Source of the DNA: Chitinophaga pinensis
GTDB taxonomy: Bacteria > Bacteroidota > Bacteroidia > Chitinophagales > Chitinophagaceae
Assembly: GCA_902167325.1 (NCBI GenBank)
Contig: LR632930.1
Span: 3,038,001-3,102,000 of the forward strand
Length of the DNA: 64,000 nt
Reading direction: 5' to 3'
Position 1 is the stretch's first letter, and every line of letters starts with the position of its first letter. Below, piece by piece: positions 41,492 through 50,420 of the stretch. The notes under the pieces were generated by a model. It searched no databases. It saw nothing but the letters and a program-made list of their open reading frames with translations, and was not told the DNA's origin. Position numbers and translations under genes: made by a program.

Positions 41492-43282
41492 ATGACTCTT
41501 AAATGTATGATACGAACTTCCATTATATTCTCAGGTCTGATCGCATTGGCACCGGCGTTGCTTGCTGCCCCTCCGGGCGATACGATACGCGTTTCCTCGT
41601 TCGGTGCGAAGGCAGGCAGCTATGAAGACGCTTTGCCGGCCTTTAATAAAGCCATTGCTGCCTGTAAACAACAGCAGGCCACCGTGCTGCTCCTTGAGGC
41701 GGGGCGCTATGACCTGTGGCCGGAGCATGCGGCGGTAAAGGAATACTTCATCAGCAACACTTCCTCGGAAGTGGAATGCCCGTCGAAACTAAAAAAGATA
41801 GGCCTGCTGTTCGAAGGCATGGAAAACCTGCAGGTGATCGGCAACGGCGCATTGCTGATGTATCACGGTAAAATGATCACCTGGGCGCTCGACAGCTGCA
41901 GGAACATCACCCTGTCTGGCATCCGGGTAGATTTTGAAAGGCCCAGCATGTCGGAAGTAACGATCATAACAGCTAGCGACACTGCCGTGGAAGCGAAGAT
42001 AAACCCTTCATCCACGTATGAGATCACCAACAACCACCTGCAATGGTATGGCGAAGGGTATGGCATCCGGCAGTTTCACGCCGTACGTATGCAACCCGCC
42101 ACGCATACTTTCTGGTACGACGACTGGCGCCAGTTTGACCGGAGTAAGGCCCGGGAACTTTCTCACGGAGCGGTACGCTTCTCCGGTAATTTCAAAAACC
42201 GGAAATTTGCACCGGGCGATGTAATCTCCGTCCGCGATCCCATCCGGGATCATGTGGGGGCCTTTATCCGCCGCTCTTCAGGGATAAAGCTGAGCGATGT
42301 AAAAATGCATTACATGCATGGCCTCGGCATAGTAGCACAGTTCTCCGAAAACCTGCATTACGATAACGTGATCGTAGCACCCCGCGAAGGCACCGGGCGC
42401 ACTATTGCAGCGTTTGCGGACTGCATGCACTTCTCCGGTTGCCGTGGACAAATACTCGTAGAAAACTGCCGCTTTAACGGCTCGCAGGATGATCCGCTGA
42501 ACGTACACGGCACCCATCTGCAGGTAACGGAAAAGCTGTCGGATACAAAGATCCGCGTGCGTTTTATGCACCATCAAACGTATGGCATGGAAGCTTTCTT
42601 TGCGGGAGACAGTACTGCATTGCTCGATGCGGCAACGCTGAAAATCTATGCCTTCCCCGTTGTGAAATCTGCCAGGCTGATCTCTGAAAGGGAGATGGAG
42701 GTGGAATTTACCACAGCATTGCCAGTGGCACTCAAAGCCGGTGATGCATTGGAGAACACAACATGGACGCCTGCACTCACTGTTCGTAACTGCCGCTTCG
42801 AAGGCACCAATACGCGTGGACTGCTGGTAAGTACCCGCCGCAAAGTACTTATTGAGCGCAACGTGTTTTACAGAACAGGCATGCATGCCATCCTCATTGC
42901 CAACGATGCCAATGGCTGGTTTGAATCCGGACCGGTAGAAGATGTAACCATCCGGCAGAACGAGTTCATTGAGTGCGGCCATAATGGCGGCAGGAATAAT
43001 GCGGCCATTGCTATTGAGCCTGAAGTGAAGCAGGCGGCACCGGGGCATTATGTACACCGCAATATCCGCATCACTGATAACCGCTTCGCCCAATACGATT
43101 ATCCTGTTATGTTTGCCCGCAGTACAGAAGGACTCACCTTCACCGGCAACCGTATTGAACAAACAAAGCTGTTCCCTGCCGGACAGCCACGTCCGAACAT
43201 TGTACTGGAAAACTGCCGGAAGGTGAAGATCTCCGGAAATACCATGGAAGGATTTGGCGGAAAACTGGAAGTGAAAGAATAA
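41492..43282 (+). CDS. Right-handed beta-helix enzyme, GH110-like (alpha-1,3-galactosidase type)
   Basis: 596 residues; a second ATG at 41507 directly precedes the signal peptide (MIRTSIIFSGLIALAPALLA) and may be the true start. The body is a parallel beta-helix of short repeats (NITLSGIRVDFERP, LVENCRFNGSQDDPLNVHGTHLQV, VTIRQNEFIECGHNGG, LTFTGNRIEQ). The order of motifs, with acidic residues in SQDDPLNVHG, resembles Bacteroides alpha-1,3-galactosidases of family GH110, which release terminal alpha-1,3-linked galactose. A different beta-helix glycosidase or lyase remains possible. It is divergent from the esterase gene, with 264 bp between them. Confidence 0.68.
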   Translation: MTLKCMIRTSIIFSGLIALAPALLAAPPGDTIRVSSFGAKAGSYEDALPAFNKAIAACKQQQATVLLLEAGRYDLWPEHAAVKEYFISNTSSEVECPSKLKKIGLLFEGMENLQVIGNGALLMYHGKMITWALDSCRNITLSGIRVDFERPSMSEVTIITASDTAVEAKINPSSTYEITNNHLQWYGEGYGIRQFHAVRMQPATHTFWYDDWRQFDRSKARELSHGAVRFSGNFKNRKFAPGDVISVRDPIRDHVGAFIRRSSGIKLSDVKMHYMHGLGIVAQFSENLHYDNVIVAPREGTGRTIAAFADCMHFSGCRGQILVENCRFNGSQDDPLNVHGTHLQVTEKLSDTKIRVRFMHHQTYGMEAFFAGDSTALLDAATLKIYAFPVVKSARLISEREMEVEFTTALPVALKAGDALENTTWTPALTVRNCRFEGTNTRGLLVSTRRKVLIERNVFYRTGMHAILIANDANGWFESGPVEDVTIRQNEFIECGHNGGRNNAAIAIEPEVKQAAPGHYVHRNIRITDNRFAQYDYPVMFARSTEGLTFTGNRIEQTKLFPAGQPRPNIVLENCRKVKISGNTMEGFGGKLEVKE

Positions 43283-43612
43283 TACAATACACTACAAAGC
43301 ATAATGCCCTTGTACATGTTCGAACAATACTTTGGAAGCGGCAAGATAAGCGGGGGCATTTCTGCAGCGTCCTTTCATTTGCTGAATCCATTCAGGAAAG
43401 CCGCTATTGAATCAGCGGATGTGTATTGCAACGGATTGCAATGGTATAGGCAACAGGGTTGTTTGTTGCTACGCCTGCAAACATCCTTGTGAAACCCGCT
43501 ATGCATCTGTATATCCTTTGCTGAAGTGAATAATTTCACTACATTCGCATATCCCTTCCCCAAGTTATCCATTACCATCTGCATTCATGATTTTTATTGA
43601 AACCCTTAGCCC
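43283..43612. other. Intergenic region before the Crp/Fnr gene
   Basis: 330 bp without a supportable gene. A 62-codon open frame at 43304-43492 has no recognisable features. The only clear element is the palindrome at 43525-43540. Confidence 0.5.
43525..43540. promoter_or_regulatory. Crp/Fnr-type palindromic operator
   Basis: AGTGAATAATTTCACT: arms AGTGAA and TTCACT are perfect inverted repeats. Written AGTGA-N6-TCACT it has the geometry of Crp-type sites (TGTGA-N6-TCACA). It lies 73 bp before the Crp/Fnr gene start, which suggests autoregulation. Confidence 0.55.
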
Positions 43613-44242
43613 ATGTCAGTAATAACTGCATCCCCATTTGATCTGCTATTCGCCGTGCTTGGCAATTTTGGCGTAGCCATCCCGGATGATACGCGGGAGG
43701 AGATTATCGAAAACAGTTTTATCCGCGAGTACAAAAAAGGCGAGGTGATCCTTGACTACCGGGAGGTTTGCCGTAATGTATCCTTTATTGTTGACGGGGT
43801 TACGGTTTCCAAATTTCTGGTGGATGGGGAAGACCGTATCAGCTGGTTTATGCTGCGCCATGATGTATTTATATCCATCATCAGCTTCTTTAGTCAGAAG
43901 CCCGGTGCGGAAAAGATCATTGCCATGGAAGATACTACCTGTATCTGTCTTCCTAAAACTGCACTGGATGCCATTACTGCCCGGTGCCTCGCCTTTAAAG
44001 AAATACGCCTGAAACTCACGGAGCATTACTATATGGAGCTGGCGCGGCAAATGTATGTGATGCACCTCCCCGCCCTTGAGCAATGTGCCTGGCTGAAAAG
44101 GATGCGGCCTGCATTGTTTGAAACCGTTAATCAGGCGCGCATTGCTGAGTACCTTGGGATAGCAGAAGCGACAATCAGCCGTAAACTGGCAGAACTGAAA
44201 AAGAACGACGGCCACGATTTCGATGTGGCCTTTTATCAATAA
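43613..44242 (+). CDS. Crp/Fnr-family transcriptional regulator
   Basis: 209 residues. An N-terminal cyclic-nucleotide-binding-like beta-roll (about 25-120: YKKGEVILDYREVCRNVSFIVDGVTV) is followed by a dimer helix and a C-terminal winged helix with VNQARIAEYLGIAEATISRKLAEL (about 172-195). No Fe-S cysteine set of Fnr is evident. The beta-roll lacks the canonical cAMP-binding RxS motif, as in many Bacteroidota members whose ligand is unknown. A symmetric site upstream and two terminators downstream suggest a single-gene transcript. Confidence 0.88.
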   Translation: MSVITASPFDLLFAVLGNFGVAIPDDTREEIIENSFIREYKKGEVILDYREVCRNVSFIVDGVTVSKFLVDGEDRISWFMLRHDVFISIISFFSQKPGAEKIIAMEDTTCICLPKTALDAITARCLAFKEIRLKLTEHYYMELARQMYVMHLPALEQCAWLKRMRPALFETVNQARIAEYLGIAEATISRKLAELKKNDGHDFDVAFYQ

Positions 44243-44243
44243 T

Positions 44244-44287
44244 CGCAATTTGCTTTGTGGAATAAACAAAGTGAATTGCGCTTTTTA
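44244..44287 (+). terminator. Terminator after the Crp/Fnr gene
   Basis: A 15-bp stem counting two central G-T pairs (44244-44258 with 44266-44280), then CTTTTTA. It starts one base after the stop codon. Confidence 0.8.
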
Positions 44288-44312
44288 CTAAAAAACGGCT
44301 AAAAAAATTTAG

Positions 44313-44345
44313 AGTCTTGATTTTGATCAAGACTTTTCTTTTTTG
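44313..44345 (+). terminator. Second terminator-like hairpin
   Basis: A 9-bp stem (44313-44321 with 44326-44334) with loop TTTG, followed by TTTCTTTTTT. It lies 30 bp after the previous hairpin, so it may be a backup terminator. Confidence 0.65.
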
Positions 44346-44352
44346 GCAATGG

Positions 44353-44360
44353 TAGCTTTG
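44353..44360 (+). promoter_or_regulatory. Candidate Bacteroidota -7 element for the YegP-like gene
   Basis: TAGCTTTG matches TAnnTTTG exactly. No TTTG is present at the usual -33 distance. The leader to the ATG at 44509 would be about 140 bases. Confidence 0.3.
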
Positions 44361-44508
44361 TAAAAATAAGGGGTAATGCACAGCAGCGCAGAAAGTTAAT
44401 ATACCCGCACTTTATTCCGATTACTTATTCGTTTGTGTCCTCTGCGGCCTGCAGCTTAGCTGCGGGATGGGGATTGTATTTTCTGAACGTTTTAAACAAC
44501 TAATACTT

Positions 44509-44835
44509 ATGGGCACATTTGTAATGTCCGGAGCCATAAGCGGAGGGTTTCTTTTTACGCTTCATGCCGATGAGGGAGACGTGGTTTTATGTAGTGAATG
44601 GTATACTGCAAAGGGAAGTTGCAGGAATGGAATGGATGCCGTTCGGTTACATGCACAGGACAGGAAGCGTTACCGCCAGCGGGTTTCCGATGAAGGTTGT
44701 TATTATTTCGTACTCACCGCCGCCAATGGGAAAGCAGTAGGCGTCAGCAGTATGTTCGGCAGTGAACAGTTGTGCGAGCTGGGTATTTTTAAGGTGATGC
44801 GGGCTGCGCTGGGAGCTGATTTACTGGAAAGATGA
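44509..44835 (+). CDS. YegP-like DUF1508 protein
   Basis: 108 residues from the ATG at 44509, chosen because YegP-type domains begin within a few residues of a methionine as here (MGTFVMSGAISGGFLFTLHA). DUF1508 pattern: GDVVLCSEWYTAKGSCRNGMDAV, then YYFVLTAANGKAVGVSSMFGSEQLCELGI. The second half looks like a second repeat that has lost its start. The domain is a small beta-beta-alpha fold, often duplicated, with no established biochemical role. It converges with the TonB receptor gene, 3 bp apart. Confidence 0.8.
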   Translation: MGTFVMSGAISGGFLFTLHADEGDVVLCSEWYTAKGSCRNGMDAVRLHAQDRKRYRQRVSDEGCYYFVLTAANGKAVGVSSMFGSEQLCELGIFKVMRAALGADLLER

Positions 44836-44838
44836 TAT

Positions 44839-47274
44839 TTACAGTTTGCCCTTCTCGATATCGTTTGTTTTATCTATTGTGTCTTCATGATTGATTTTAC
44901 CTTTCACTTTCCTGCCTGGCCCGTTTTTTAACTGGCCGAAATTGTAATAGGCGCTGATGCCTATATTCCTGAAATAGTTACGGTAGTTATACTCCTGCAG
45001 CAGATCGCCCACATAAAGCCGGTTGAACGATTTCCGGTACCGGGTAAAGGGATTGCTTACGGTGCCTGTAATGGTCATTTTATTCTTTAGCAACGATTTG
45101 CTGATGCTGAGGGAGGAGTATAAGTAGGCATTGGATTGCCCCTGTAACACGATCCCTGCGCTATAAAAACCTGCATTGGCAGTAGCCCGCCAGTTGTTTT
45201 TGAAGGTACGGCTGAGATATGCATAGGCATTGCCCTGCAGACCGCTGTTATTGTAAGCTTTATTATCCACCCATCCTTTCAGGAATACCCAGGCCATTTG
45301 TCCGTTAAAGCTGATGTTTAGTTTGGACGTTATGGGATAGCTGGCGCTCAGGCTCAGGCTGATGCTTTTGTTGTTTCCTATGTTGTAAAAGCTCGACAGG
45401 CTCATGGTATCGTCTCTTTGCAGGATGGCCCGTTGAATAGTGTTGCTGGCAAAACTGTAGTTAAGGCCCAGGTTTACATAGCCCTTTTTGTACCAGCTGT
45501 AAGCCATGCCCAATACATGATTCTGCACAGGCTTCAGGGCGGGGTTACCGGAAGTGTGGTAGGTAGGGTCTGACCGGTCCACGAAAGGGTTCAGCTGCCA
45601 TACCCCGGGCCGCTGTACCCGCTGGGTATAATTGAAATTAAGGCTGCTGGAAGATGCCGAGCGCCACATCAGTGCTAAGGAAGGAATGAAATTGGTGTAC
45701 TGACGGCGGATGGTGTTTTGCGTTTGGGAAAAAGCCCCGTCCGTTACGGTATGCTCCAGCCGCAGCCCGCCGGATAACCCCCATTTTTTCCATTTTACCA
45801 TATAGGAATTGTATACCGCATATATCTGCTGTATATGCTCGAAGTAACTGATATCAGTTTCGTCCGGCTCCGGCTGGTGGATGCCTCCCGCGTAATACAT
45901 GGTCTGGAAATCACTGTAATTGTTTCTGCGGGTATATTTCAAACCACCGGCAGCTTCCACCCTGCCTACAGGATGAACGTAATCCATTTGCGCTGATTGT
46001 TCTTTTACACCGGATTTATTCCGCTGCCGGAGGTCGGTTCCATCGTACCGTACTCTTTCTGTTACGATACCATGCCCACCCATATCGTTATTTGAATTTG
46101 TCTGGTTATAGGAAAAGGTGATAACCCGTTGTTTATTTTTGCGAAAGGCATGCTCAAAGTTGAAATCGAAGCTGTATCCTTTGTCATCACTATCCGTCCT
46201 TTTGTTCAGCAGGTAGGAGGGGAAGTATGCTCCGCCCGTCATGCGCTGGGAGGTTTTAGTGATGCCATCGCCCATTCTGCCGCCCAGTGAGAAATTGAAA
46301 ATATTGAGGGAGTCGATTTCGTGGGTGATTTTCAGGTTCCCTGTATTGGTATACCCGTTGTAGATGGTATTGCCTTCCAGCATAAATGATTTCGAAGGGT
46401 CTTTCACACCGGTGGATTTACTGGTGAATGAGGATGAAGGCGGGTATTCGCTGAAATTTCCCATAAATACCGCGAAGCTGGTTTTGGGTGTTTTCAGGAT
46501 GAATACGCCATTGGCACTGGTGTTCATGGTGGCGATGTTGACGCTGAGATTACCGGTGTGCCCTACGTACTTCTTTTTATTGGTAACGATATTGATGATG
46601 CCGCCAAGACCCTCGCCATCGTATCTGGCGGGTGGTACGGTAATGAGTTCTATTTTGTCGATCATATGTGCGGGGAGTACCTTCAGGATGTCGCGGGGGG
46701 TACCTACGGTGAGTGCGGTACTGCGGCCGTCTATCAATATTCTGAAATTGCTTTCTCCTTTGAACTGTACTTCATCATTCGCCCCAACGGATATGAGGGG
46801 GAGTTTCCGGATAAGATCGAAGGTGTTTTGAGATTTGCTGTCCGGATCAGCAGCCATGTCGTAGATGATACGGTCTACTTCCTGCCGGAGAAAGTTCTTA
46901 GGTCCGGATACGATGACTTCCTTCAGATGGATGTTCTTCTTTTGCATCCGGATAGCTCCGAGGATTACCGGATCAGTACCGGGAGCAGGGTGGATGGCTA
47001 TTGTTTTCCCTTCATATCCTGCTGCGGTTATGTACAGGGAGCATTCTTTTGTGGCGGGTAACGAAATGGAGAAAAGGCCGGTGGAGGAGGTGGCAGTCCG
47101 GGTTATGAACTGGCCGGAAGTAAGTACTTCGTTGATGAATGCCCCATGGATGGGAGTGCCGGAAGCGCTGTCTGCCACTGTGCCCGTTACTGTTATTCGC
47201 CGGGATTCCTGAGCGGTAGCGGCATGGAAGGCCAGTATGCCGGTTATTGCAAGTAAGGTGAACAGGGACTTCAT
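44839..47274 (-). CDS. TonB-dependent receptor / outer-membrane beta-barrel family protein
   Basis: 811 residues with a signal peptide (MKSLFTLLAITGILAFHAATA). A carboxypeptidase-like domain (VTGTVADSASGTPIHGAFINEVL) precedes a plug (VIVSGPKNFLRQEVDRIIYDM..., IDGRSTALTVGTPRDILKVLPAHMIDKIELITVPPARYDGEG; written in parts) and a barrel of about 550 residues. It resembles the outer-membrane beta-barrel group distinct from SusC, and no SusD partner is present. It is the last gene of a sigma / anti-sigma-like / DUF4097 operon, with 25 bp to the DUF4097 gene. Cargo is unknown. Confidence 0.88.
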   Translation of the reverse strand: MKSLFTLLAITGILAFHAATAQESRRITVTGTVADSASGTPIHGAFINEVLTSGQFITRTATSSTGLFSISLPATKECSLYITAAGYEGKTIAIHPAPGTDPVILGAIRMQKKNIHLKEVIVSGPKNFLRQEVDRIIYDMAADPDSKSQNTFDLIRKLPLISVGANDEVQFKGESNFRILIDGRSTALTVGTPRDILKVLPAHMIDKIELITVPPARYDGEGLGGIINIVTNKKKYVGHTGNLSVNIATMNTSANGVFILKTPKTSFAVFMGNFSEYPPSSSFTSKSTGVKDPSKSFMLEGNTIYNGYTNTGNLKITHEIDSLNIFNFSLGGRMGDGITKTSQRMTGGAYFPSYLLNKRTDSDDKGYSFDFNFEHAFRKNKQRVITFSYNQTNSNNDMGGHGIVTERVRYDGTDLRQRNKSGVKEQSAQMDYVHPVGRVEAAGGLKYTRRNNYSDFQTMYYAGGIHQPEPDETDISYFEHIQQIYAVYNSYMVKWKKWGLSGGLRLEHTVTDGAFSQTQNTIRRQYTNFIPSLALMWRSASSSSLNFNYTQRVQRPGVWQLNPFVDRSDPTYHTSGNPALKPVQNHVLGMAYSWYKKGYVNLGLNYSFASNTIQRAILQRDDTMSLSSFYNIGNNKSISLSLSASYPITSKLNISFNGQMAWVFLKGWVDNKAYNNSGLQGNAYAYLSRTFKNNWRATANAGFYSAGIVLQGQSNAYLYSSLSISKSLLKNKMTITGTVSNPFTRYRKSFNRLYVGDLLQEYNYRNYFRNIGISAYYNFGQLKNGPGRKVKGKINHEDTIDKTNDIEKGKL

Positions 47275-47299
47275 ATGAGTGAGGGTTATACGGGTAAGA

Positions 47300-48439
47300 T
47301 TATTTGAGGTCTACACTGCAGTTGGTACAGTCGATCCGAATACTGGTTTGTGTGCTGCCGGAAGTGCCGGCCTGATGCGTGAAACGGGTCACGCCTTTAT
47401 CTGCCGGTATGCCGGATGATGCTTTTGAAGGGGTAATTTCAAATGGTGCATATACGCTGGCAGATTTGCCGGTGAAGGAAACTGCATAGTTCTTCAGTGA
47501 AGACAATGGCAGGTCTATCGTAGCAAAGGAATTAGTAACCGAAACTGAGGTGGCTCCGGGAAGGATGGAGCGTACTTTCACATCGGCATTTTCTCCTTTG
47601 AAGTCCAGGGTTTTTGTGAGGGCTTCCAGCCGCATGGTGCCCATTTTTTTATGGGCGGTGAGGGTACCGGCAGTGCCGATCTCATAATCATCGCTCTGGC
47701 TTTGCAGGTTGGCCTGTTCCACATCGCCCAGCCGTACTATGGCACCCTGGGTATCCCCGGTAAAGGATTGTACGTTACCGGCGATCAGCCTGCCCTGCTG
47801 GAAACGGGCGTCGAATGTTCCGATGTTGCCACAAACTGCGTTGCTGTAGCCGGTTGTCAGTTTTAACCGGTCGGCATCACCCATTTCGAGTTGACTGTTT
47901 TCCAGTTTGAAATCTGCGGTGGTTAGTTTGCCGGTTATCAGGATATCGGAGAAGCCGGATGTTACTTCGAGGGTGGCGGTATTGGGGAGATAGATAATCA
48001 TTTCCCGCTGTACGGTACGACCGTGATCGGGTTTAGGGGAAAGGTCGCTGCCAGTGAGGGTGCTGGTTTTATTGCCGGACGGAATGGTGTTGGCACCATC
48101 GGGCATTCGCTGGATTTTAACGGTGCCTGCGGAGGTGCTGAAGACCATTTTGGACTTCTTCCAGAGGGCTTCGTCCGTTTGGGGCTGTGCGCCGTTATAA
48201 CGTACAGTCACCGCTGTTTTTACGATGTCTTTATCCCAGGTGCGTACTTCGAAATCCTGGAAGTTATTTTGTATGAAGACATGACCGCCTTTAGCCAGGG
48301 GTATTTCCCGGATGAGGGTTTTGGTAGCCAGATGCCTGCCGAGGTCGGTATCTACACTGCCTTTGCCAAGGGTGCCGGCTTGCGGGAAGGCGGATACGGC
48401 GGTGAGCAGGAACAGGAGTGATGCAAATATCTTTTTCAT
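47300..48439 (-). CDS. DUF4097-type beta-repeat secreted protein
   Basis: 379 residues with a signal peptide (MKKIFASLLFLLTAVSAFPQ). The body is a series of short beta repeats (VFIQNNFQDFEVRTWDKDIV, LEVTSGFSDILITGKLT, LKLTTGYSNAVCGNIG, MRLEALTKTLDFKGENADV) typical of DUF4097 putative adhesin-like folds. Such proteins often occur with ECF sigma and anti-sigma genes in Bacteroidota envelope-stress or regulation operons. The gene starts 10 bp after the anti-sigma-like gene and is followed by the TonB receptor. It is probably periplasmic or surface-located; function unknown. Confidence 0.82.
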   Translation of the reverse strand: MKKIFASLLFLLTAVSAFPQAGTLGKGSVDTDLGRHLATKTLIREIPLAKGGHVFIQNNFQDFEVRTWDKDIVKTAVTVRYNGAQPQTDEALWKKSKMVFSTSAGTVKIQRMPDGANTIPSGNKTSTLTGSDLSPKPDHGRTVQREMIIYLPNTATLEVTSGFSDILITGKLTTADFKLENSQLEMGDADRLKLTTGYSNAVCGNIGTFDARFQQGRLIAGNVQSFTGDTQGAIVRLGDVEQANLQSQSDDYEIGTAGTLTAHKKMGTMRLEALTKTLDFKGENADVKVRSILPGATSVSVTNSFATIDLPLSSLKNYAVSFTGKSASVYAPFEITPSKASSGIPADKGVTRFTHQAGTSGSTQTSIRIDCTNCSVDLK

Positions 48440-48449
48440 TTTCCAGGTT

Positions 48450-49331
48450 TCAAATACTGTTGATAATGTTGGCCTGATGATCTGCGTAGATGGCCATTTT
48501 CCGGATTTGTTCTTCTGTTTGCCGGAGCAGGAACAGTTTCTGTTGTTGGATAATCAGCAAATGATCGAGGTTGTTTTCCGTTTTGCAATCCACATACAGC
48601 CTGATTTGCTTTTCTCTTTCCGATATTGATGCGAACTGTGTTTTCAGCGTAGTGCTGCAGGAAGCATTTTCTTTGAGCAGTGGGGAGTTGAAGGCCGCCA
48701 GGATCTTCTTGTCGATTTTGTCCAGATCGGCCAGTAAAGTGCAGTCGCCCTGTACTTTGCCCGGTTTGTTATGGCTCTTTTTCGCCACATGGGCGTCATT
48801 GTTATTGGCTTTTACTTTGGCCACATTTACATCTGGTTTCTCTGCTTCCACATGCTCTTTAGTGCCAGTTGTTCCTTTTCCACTGTTTGCACTTCCTGCC
48901 AGTTTATTCCTGTCGGCACGCTCTGTCTGTTTATTCCTGTCTGTAATCTCTGTCAGTTTATCCCTGTCTGCACGCTCTGTCAGTTTATCACTGTTTGCAC
49001 TATCTGCCTGTGTAATCCTGTCTGCACGCTCTGCCAGTTTATTCCTGTCGGCATTCCCTGCCGGAGTATCCCTGACCGCTACTCCCGCTGCGCTTCCGCC
49101 TGGCAGCGCCGATTCACTTCCCGGCTGCTTGTATTGATCATATACCAGCCATACAGCAGCCAGTATTGCCGCCGCCGCAGCGATCTTCCCGAGTTTTATC
49201 CGGATCGCCCCGCGCCGCAGTTGTTGGGTATGACCGATCCTGCCCGCAATGTTTTCCCAAGCGGAATCATCAGGTAATTCCCCGTCTATAGCAGTTTTAT
49301 TCTCCTGTAAAAAAGCTTTAAACTTGTCCAT
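48450..49331 (-). CDS. Anti-sigma-factor-like membrane protein with a nine-residue repeat
   Basis: 293 residues. A short cytoplasmic N-terminus (DKFKAFLQENKTAIDGELPD) is followed by one membrane helix (about 47-63, LGKIAAAAAILAAVWLVYDQY). A charged, low-complexity region follows, with six tandem copies of a nine-residue unit related to ERADRNKLT, then a helical C-terminal domain containing two cysteines. The start overlaps the sigma-factor gene by 14 bp, the usual arrangement for an ECF sigma/anti-sigma pair. No zinc-binding anti-sigma (ZAS) HxxxCxxC motif is seen, so the anti-sigma role rests on position and topology. Confidence 0.7.
   Translation of the reverse strand: MDKFKAFLQENKTAIDGELPDDSAWENIAGRIGHTQQLRRGAIRIKLGKIAAAAAILAAVWLVYDQYKQPGSESALPGGSAAGVAVRDTPAGNADRNKLAERADRITQADSANSDKLTERADRDKLTEITDRNKQTERADRNKLAGSANSGKGTTGTKEHVEAEKPDVNVAKVKANNNDAHVAKKSHNKPGKVQGDCTLLADLDKIDKKILAAFNSPLLKENASCSTTLKTQFASISEREKQIRLYVDCKTENNLDHLLIIQQQKLFLLRQTEEQIRKMAIYADHQANIINSI
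48898..49059. repeat. Six tandem 27-bp repeats inside the anti-sigma-like gene
   Basis: Exact 27-bp steps at 48898, 48925, 48952, 48979, 49006 and 49033, each like GCCAGTTTATTCCTGTC plus GGCACGCTCT. The unit is a multiple of three, so it encodes a nine-residue repeat (ADRNKLTER-like) and copy-number change would keep the frame. It lies in the periplasmic linker after the membrane helix. Confidence 0.88.
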
Positions 49332-49875
49332 ATCGCTTCACTTTTTTGAGCAACCGCTCCTTCAACAACAACTTTGCCCGTTTATACTGTGTTTTACTCG
49401 TCGACTCCGAAATGCCCATCAGTACCGCAATTTCCTTGTGAGGATAATCCTCTATCGCATACAACGTAAATACTGTTTTGCATCCATCCGGTAAGTGCAG
49501 GATCGCCTCCTGTATCCACGCCGGATCAATATCTCCCCACCATACTCCCGTATCCTCTTCCCCTATATCCATCCCGTCGTCCAGCGTTTCCCATCGCGCA
49601 TGTTCCTTCGCCAGCCGCACCGCTTCCCGTACCGTAATCTGCTTCAGCCACCCGCCAAAACGTTCCGCTTCCTTCAGATTACGCAACTGCTCCCAGGCAA
49701 TCACAAACGCATTCTGCAATGCATCATGCGCCTTTGCACGATCTCCCGTAATTCGATAGCAGAGATTGAACATAGTACCGGAATACGCTTTGTATAACCT
49801 CGAAAAGGCTTGCGTGTCGCCTTTCAGGGCTTCTATAACGGATATGTACAGGTTATTTGAGCTTTCCGGTGTCAT
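49318..49875 (-). CDS. ECF-type RNA polymerase sigma factor
   Basis: 185 residues from the ATG at 49875; upstream in-frame codons give an implausible extension. Region 2 is FSRLYKAYSGTMFNLCYRITGD with AHDALQNAFVIAWEQL; region 4 is LPDGCKTVFTLYAIEDYPHKEIAVLMGISESTSKTQYKRAK. It overlaps the anti-sigma-like gene by 14 bp and heads an operon of sigma, anti-sigma-like, DUF4097 and TonB receptor. It probably autoregulates this operon on an envelope signal. Confidence 0.92.
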   Translation of the reverse strand: MTPESSNNLYISVIEALKGDTQAFSRLYKAYSGTMFNLCYRITGDRAKAHDALQNAFVIAWEQLRNLKEAERFGGWLKQITVREAVRLAKEHARWETLDDGMDIGEEDTGVWWGDIDPAWIQEAILHLPDGCKTVFTLYAIEDYPHKEIAVLMGISESTSKTQYKRAKLLLKERLLKKVKRYGQV

Positions 49876-50420
49876 TTGCTGTAGATAAGAGCAGGGGATG
49901 TTGGAAAAGTTGTAATGGAAAGGAAAATATTTTTTTGGGACTGCGGTATTATTGCGCTGAACACCGCTCCGGGCACACATTTACATCATAACACTATTAC
50001 CTTAAATAGCAAAAAAATAAGTAAACAAAAATTTTTTTCTTTCCGGCACCTGAAATACTTTAGTTCCGTGAACAATGAAAACGCTACCGTAGTTTGTAGC
50101 TCCCGATAAGCAGTTTTGTTACCACTTAATGTCATCAGCATAATTATTCCCGATGAACTCAATTTAAACCCGTTACCCGATGTGACGTATTCCCGAAGTT
50201 TTATGAAGATCCGAAAATTCCCTGTTGTGCATTGACCCGTGCCCGTTCCCGCTATCCGGTTAATTTTCCCGATCAATAATTTCATGATGCTGTACCGGCC
50301 CGTGATCTGACAACTGTTTCCATCAGTCACGCTGCCCCTGTTGTGCCTTCCCGAACCGGCTTTTTGTGGCTCGTTTGCGACATCACTATGTTTTTTCTTA
50401 AACCCTAAATAGTAAAAACA
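49876..50420. other. 545-bp gene-free divergent region before the peptide gene
   Basis: It is flanked by the sigma-factor start (-) and the peptide start (+). An A/T-rich block lies at about 50005-50040. Open frames here, including a 208-codon one on the minus strand that runs across the peptide gene, have no recognisable features. No clear TAnnTTTG element was found near the peptide start. The long leader may carry regulatory structure, but I see no defined hairpin. Confidence 0.5.

Noticed and set aside
43304..43492. A 62-codon + frame between the GH110-like and Crp/Fnr genes
   Set aside because: No homology or signal is recognisable, and it is short enough to arise by chance.
44839..47274. 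SusC of a second SusCD pair
   Set aside because: No SusD neighbour is present and the barrel belongs to a different TonB-receptor group. The operon partners are sigma, anti-sigma-like and DUF4097 genes.
48898..49059. CRISPR or intergenic satellite
   Set aside because: The 27-bp units are contiguous, in frame and inside a well-placed coding region.
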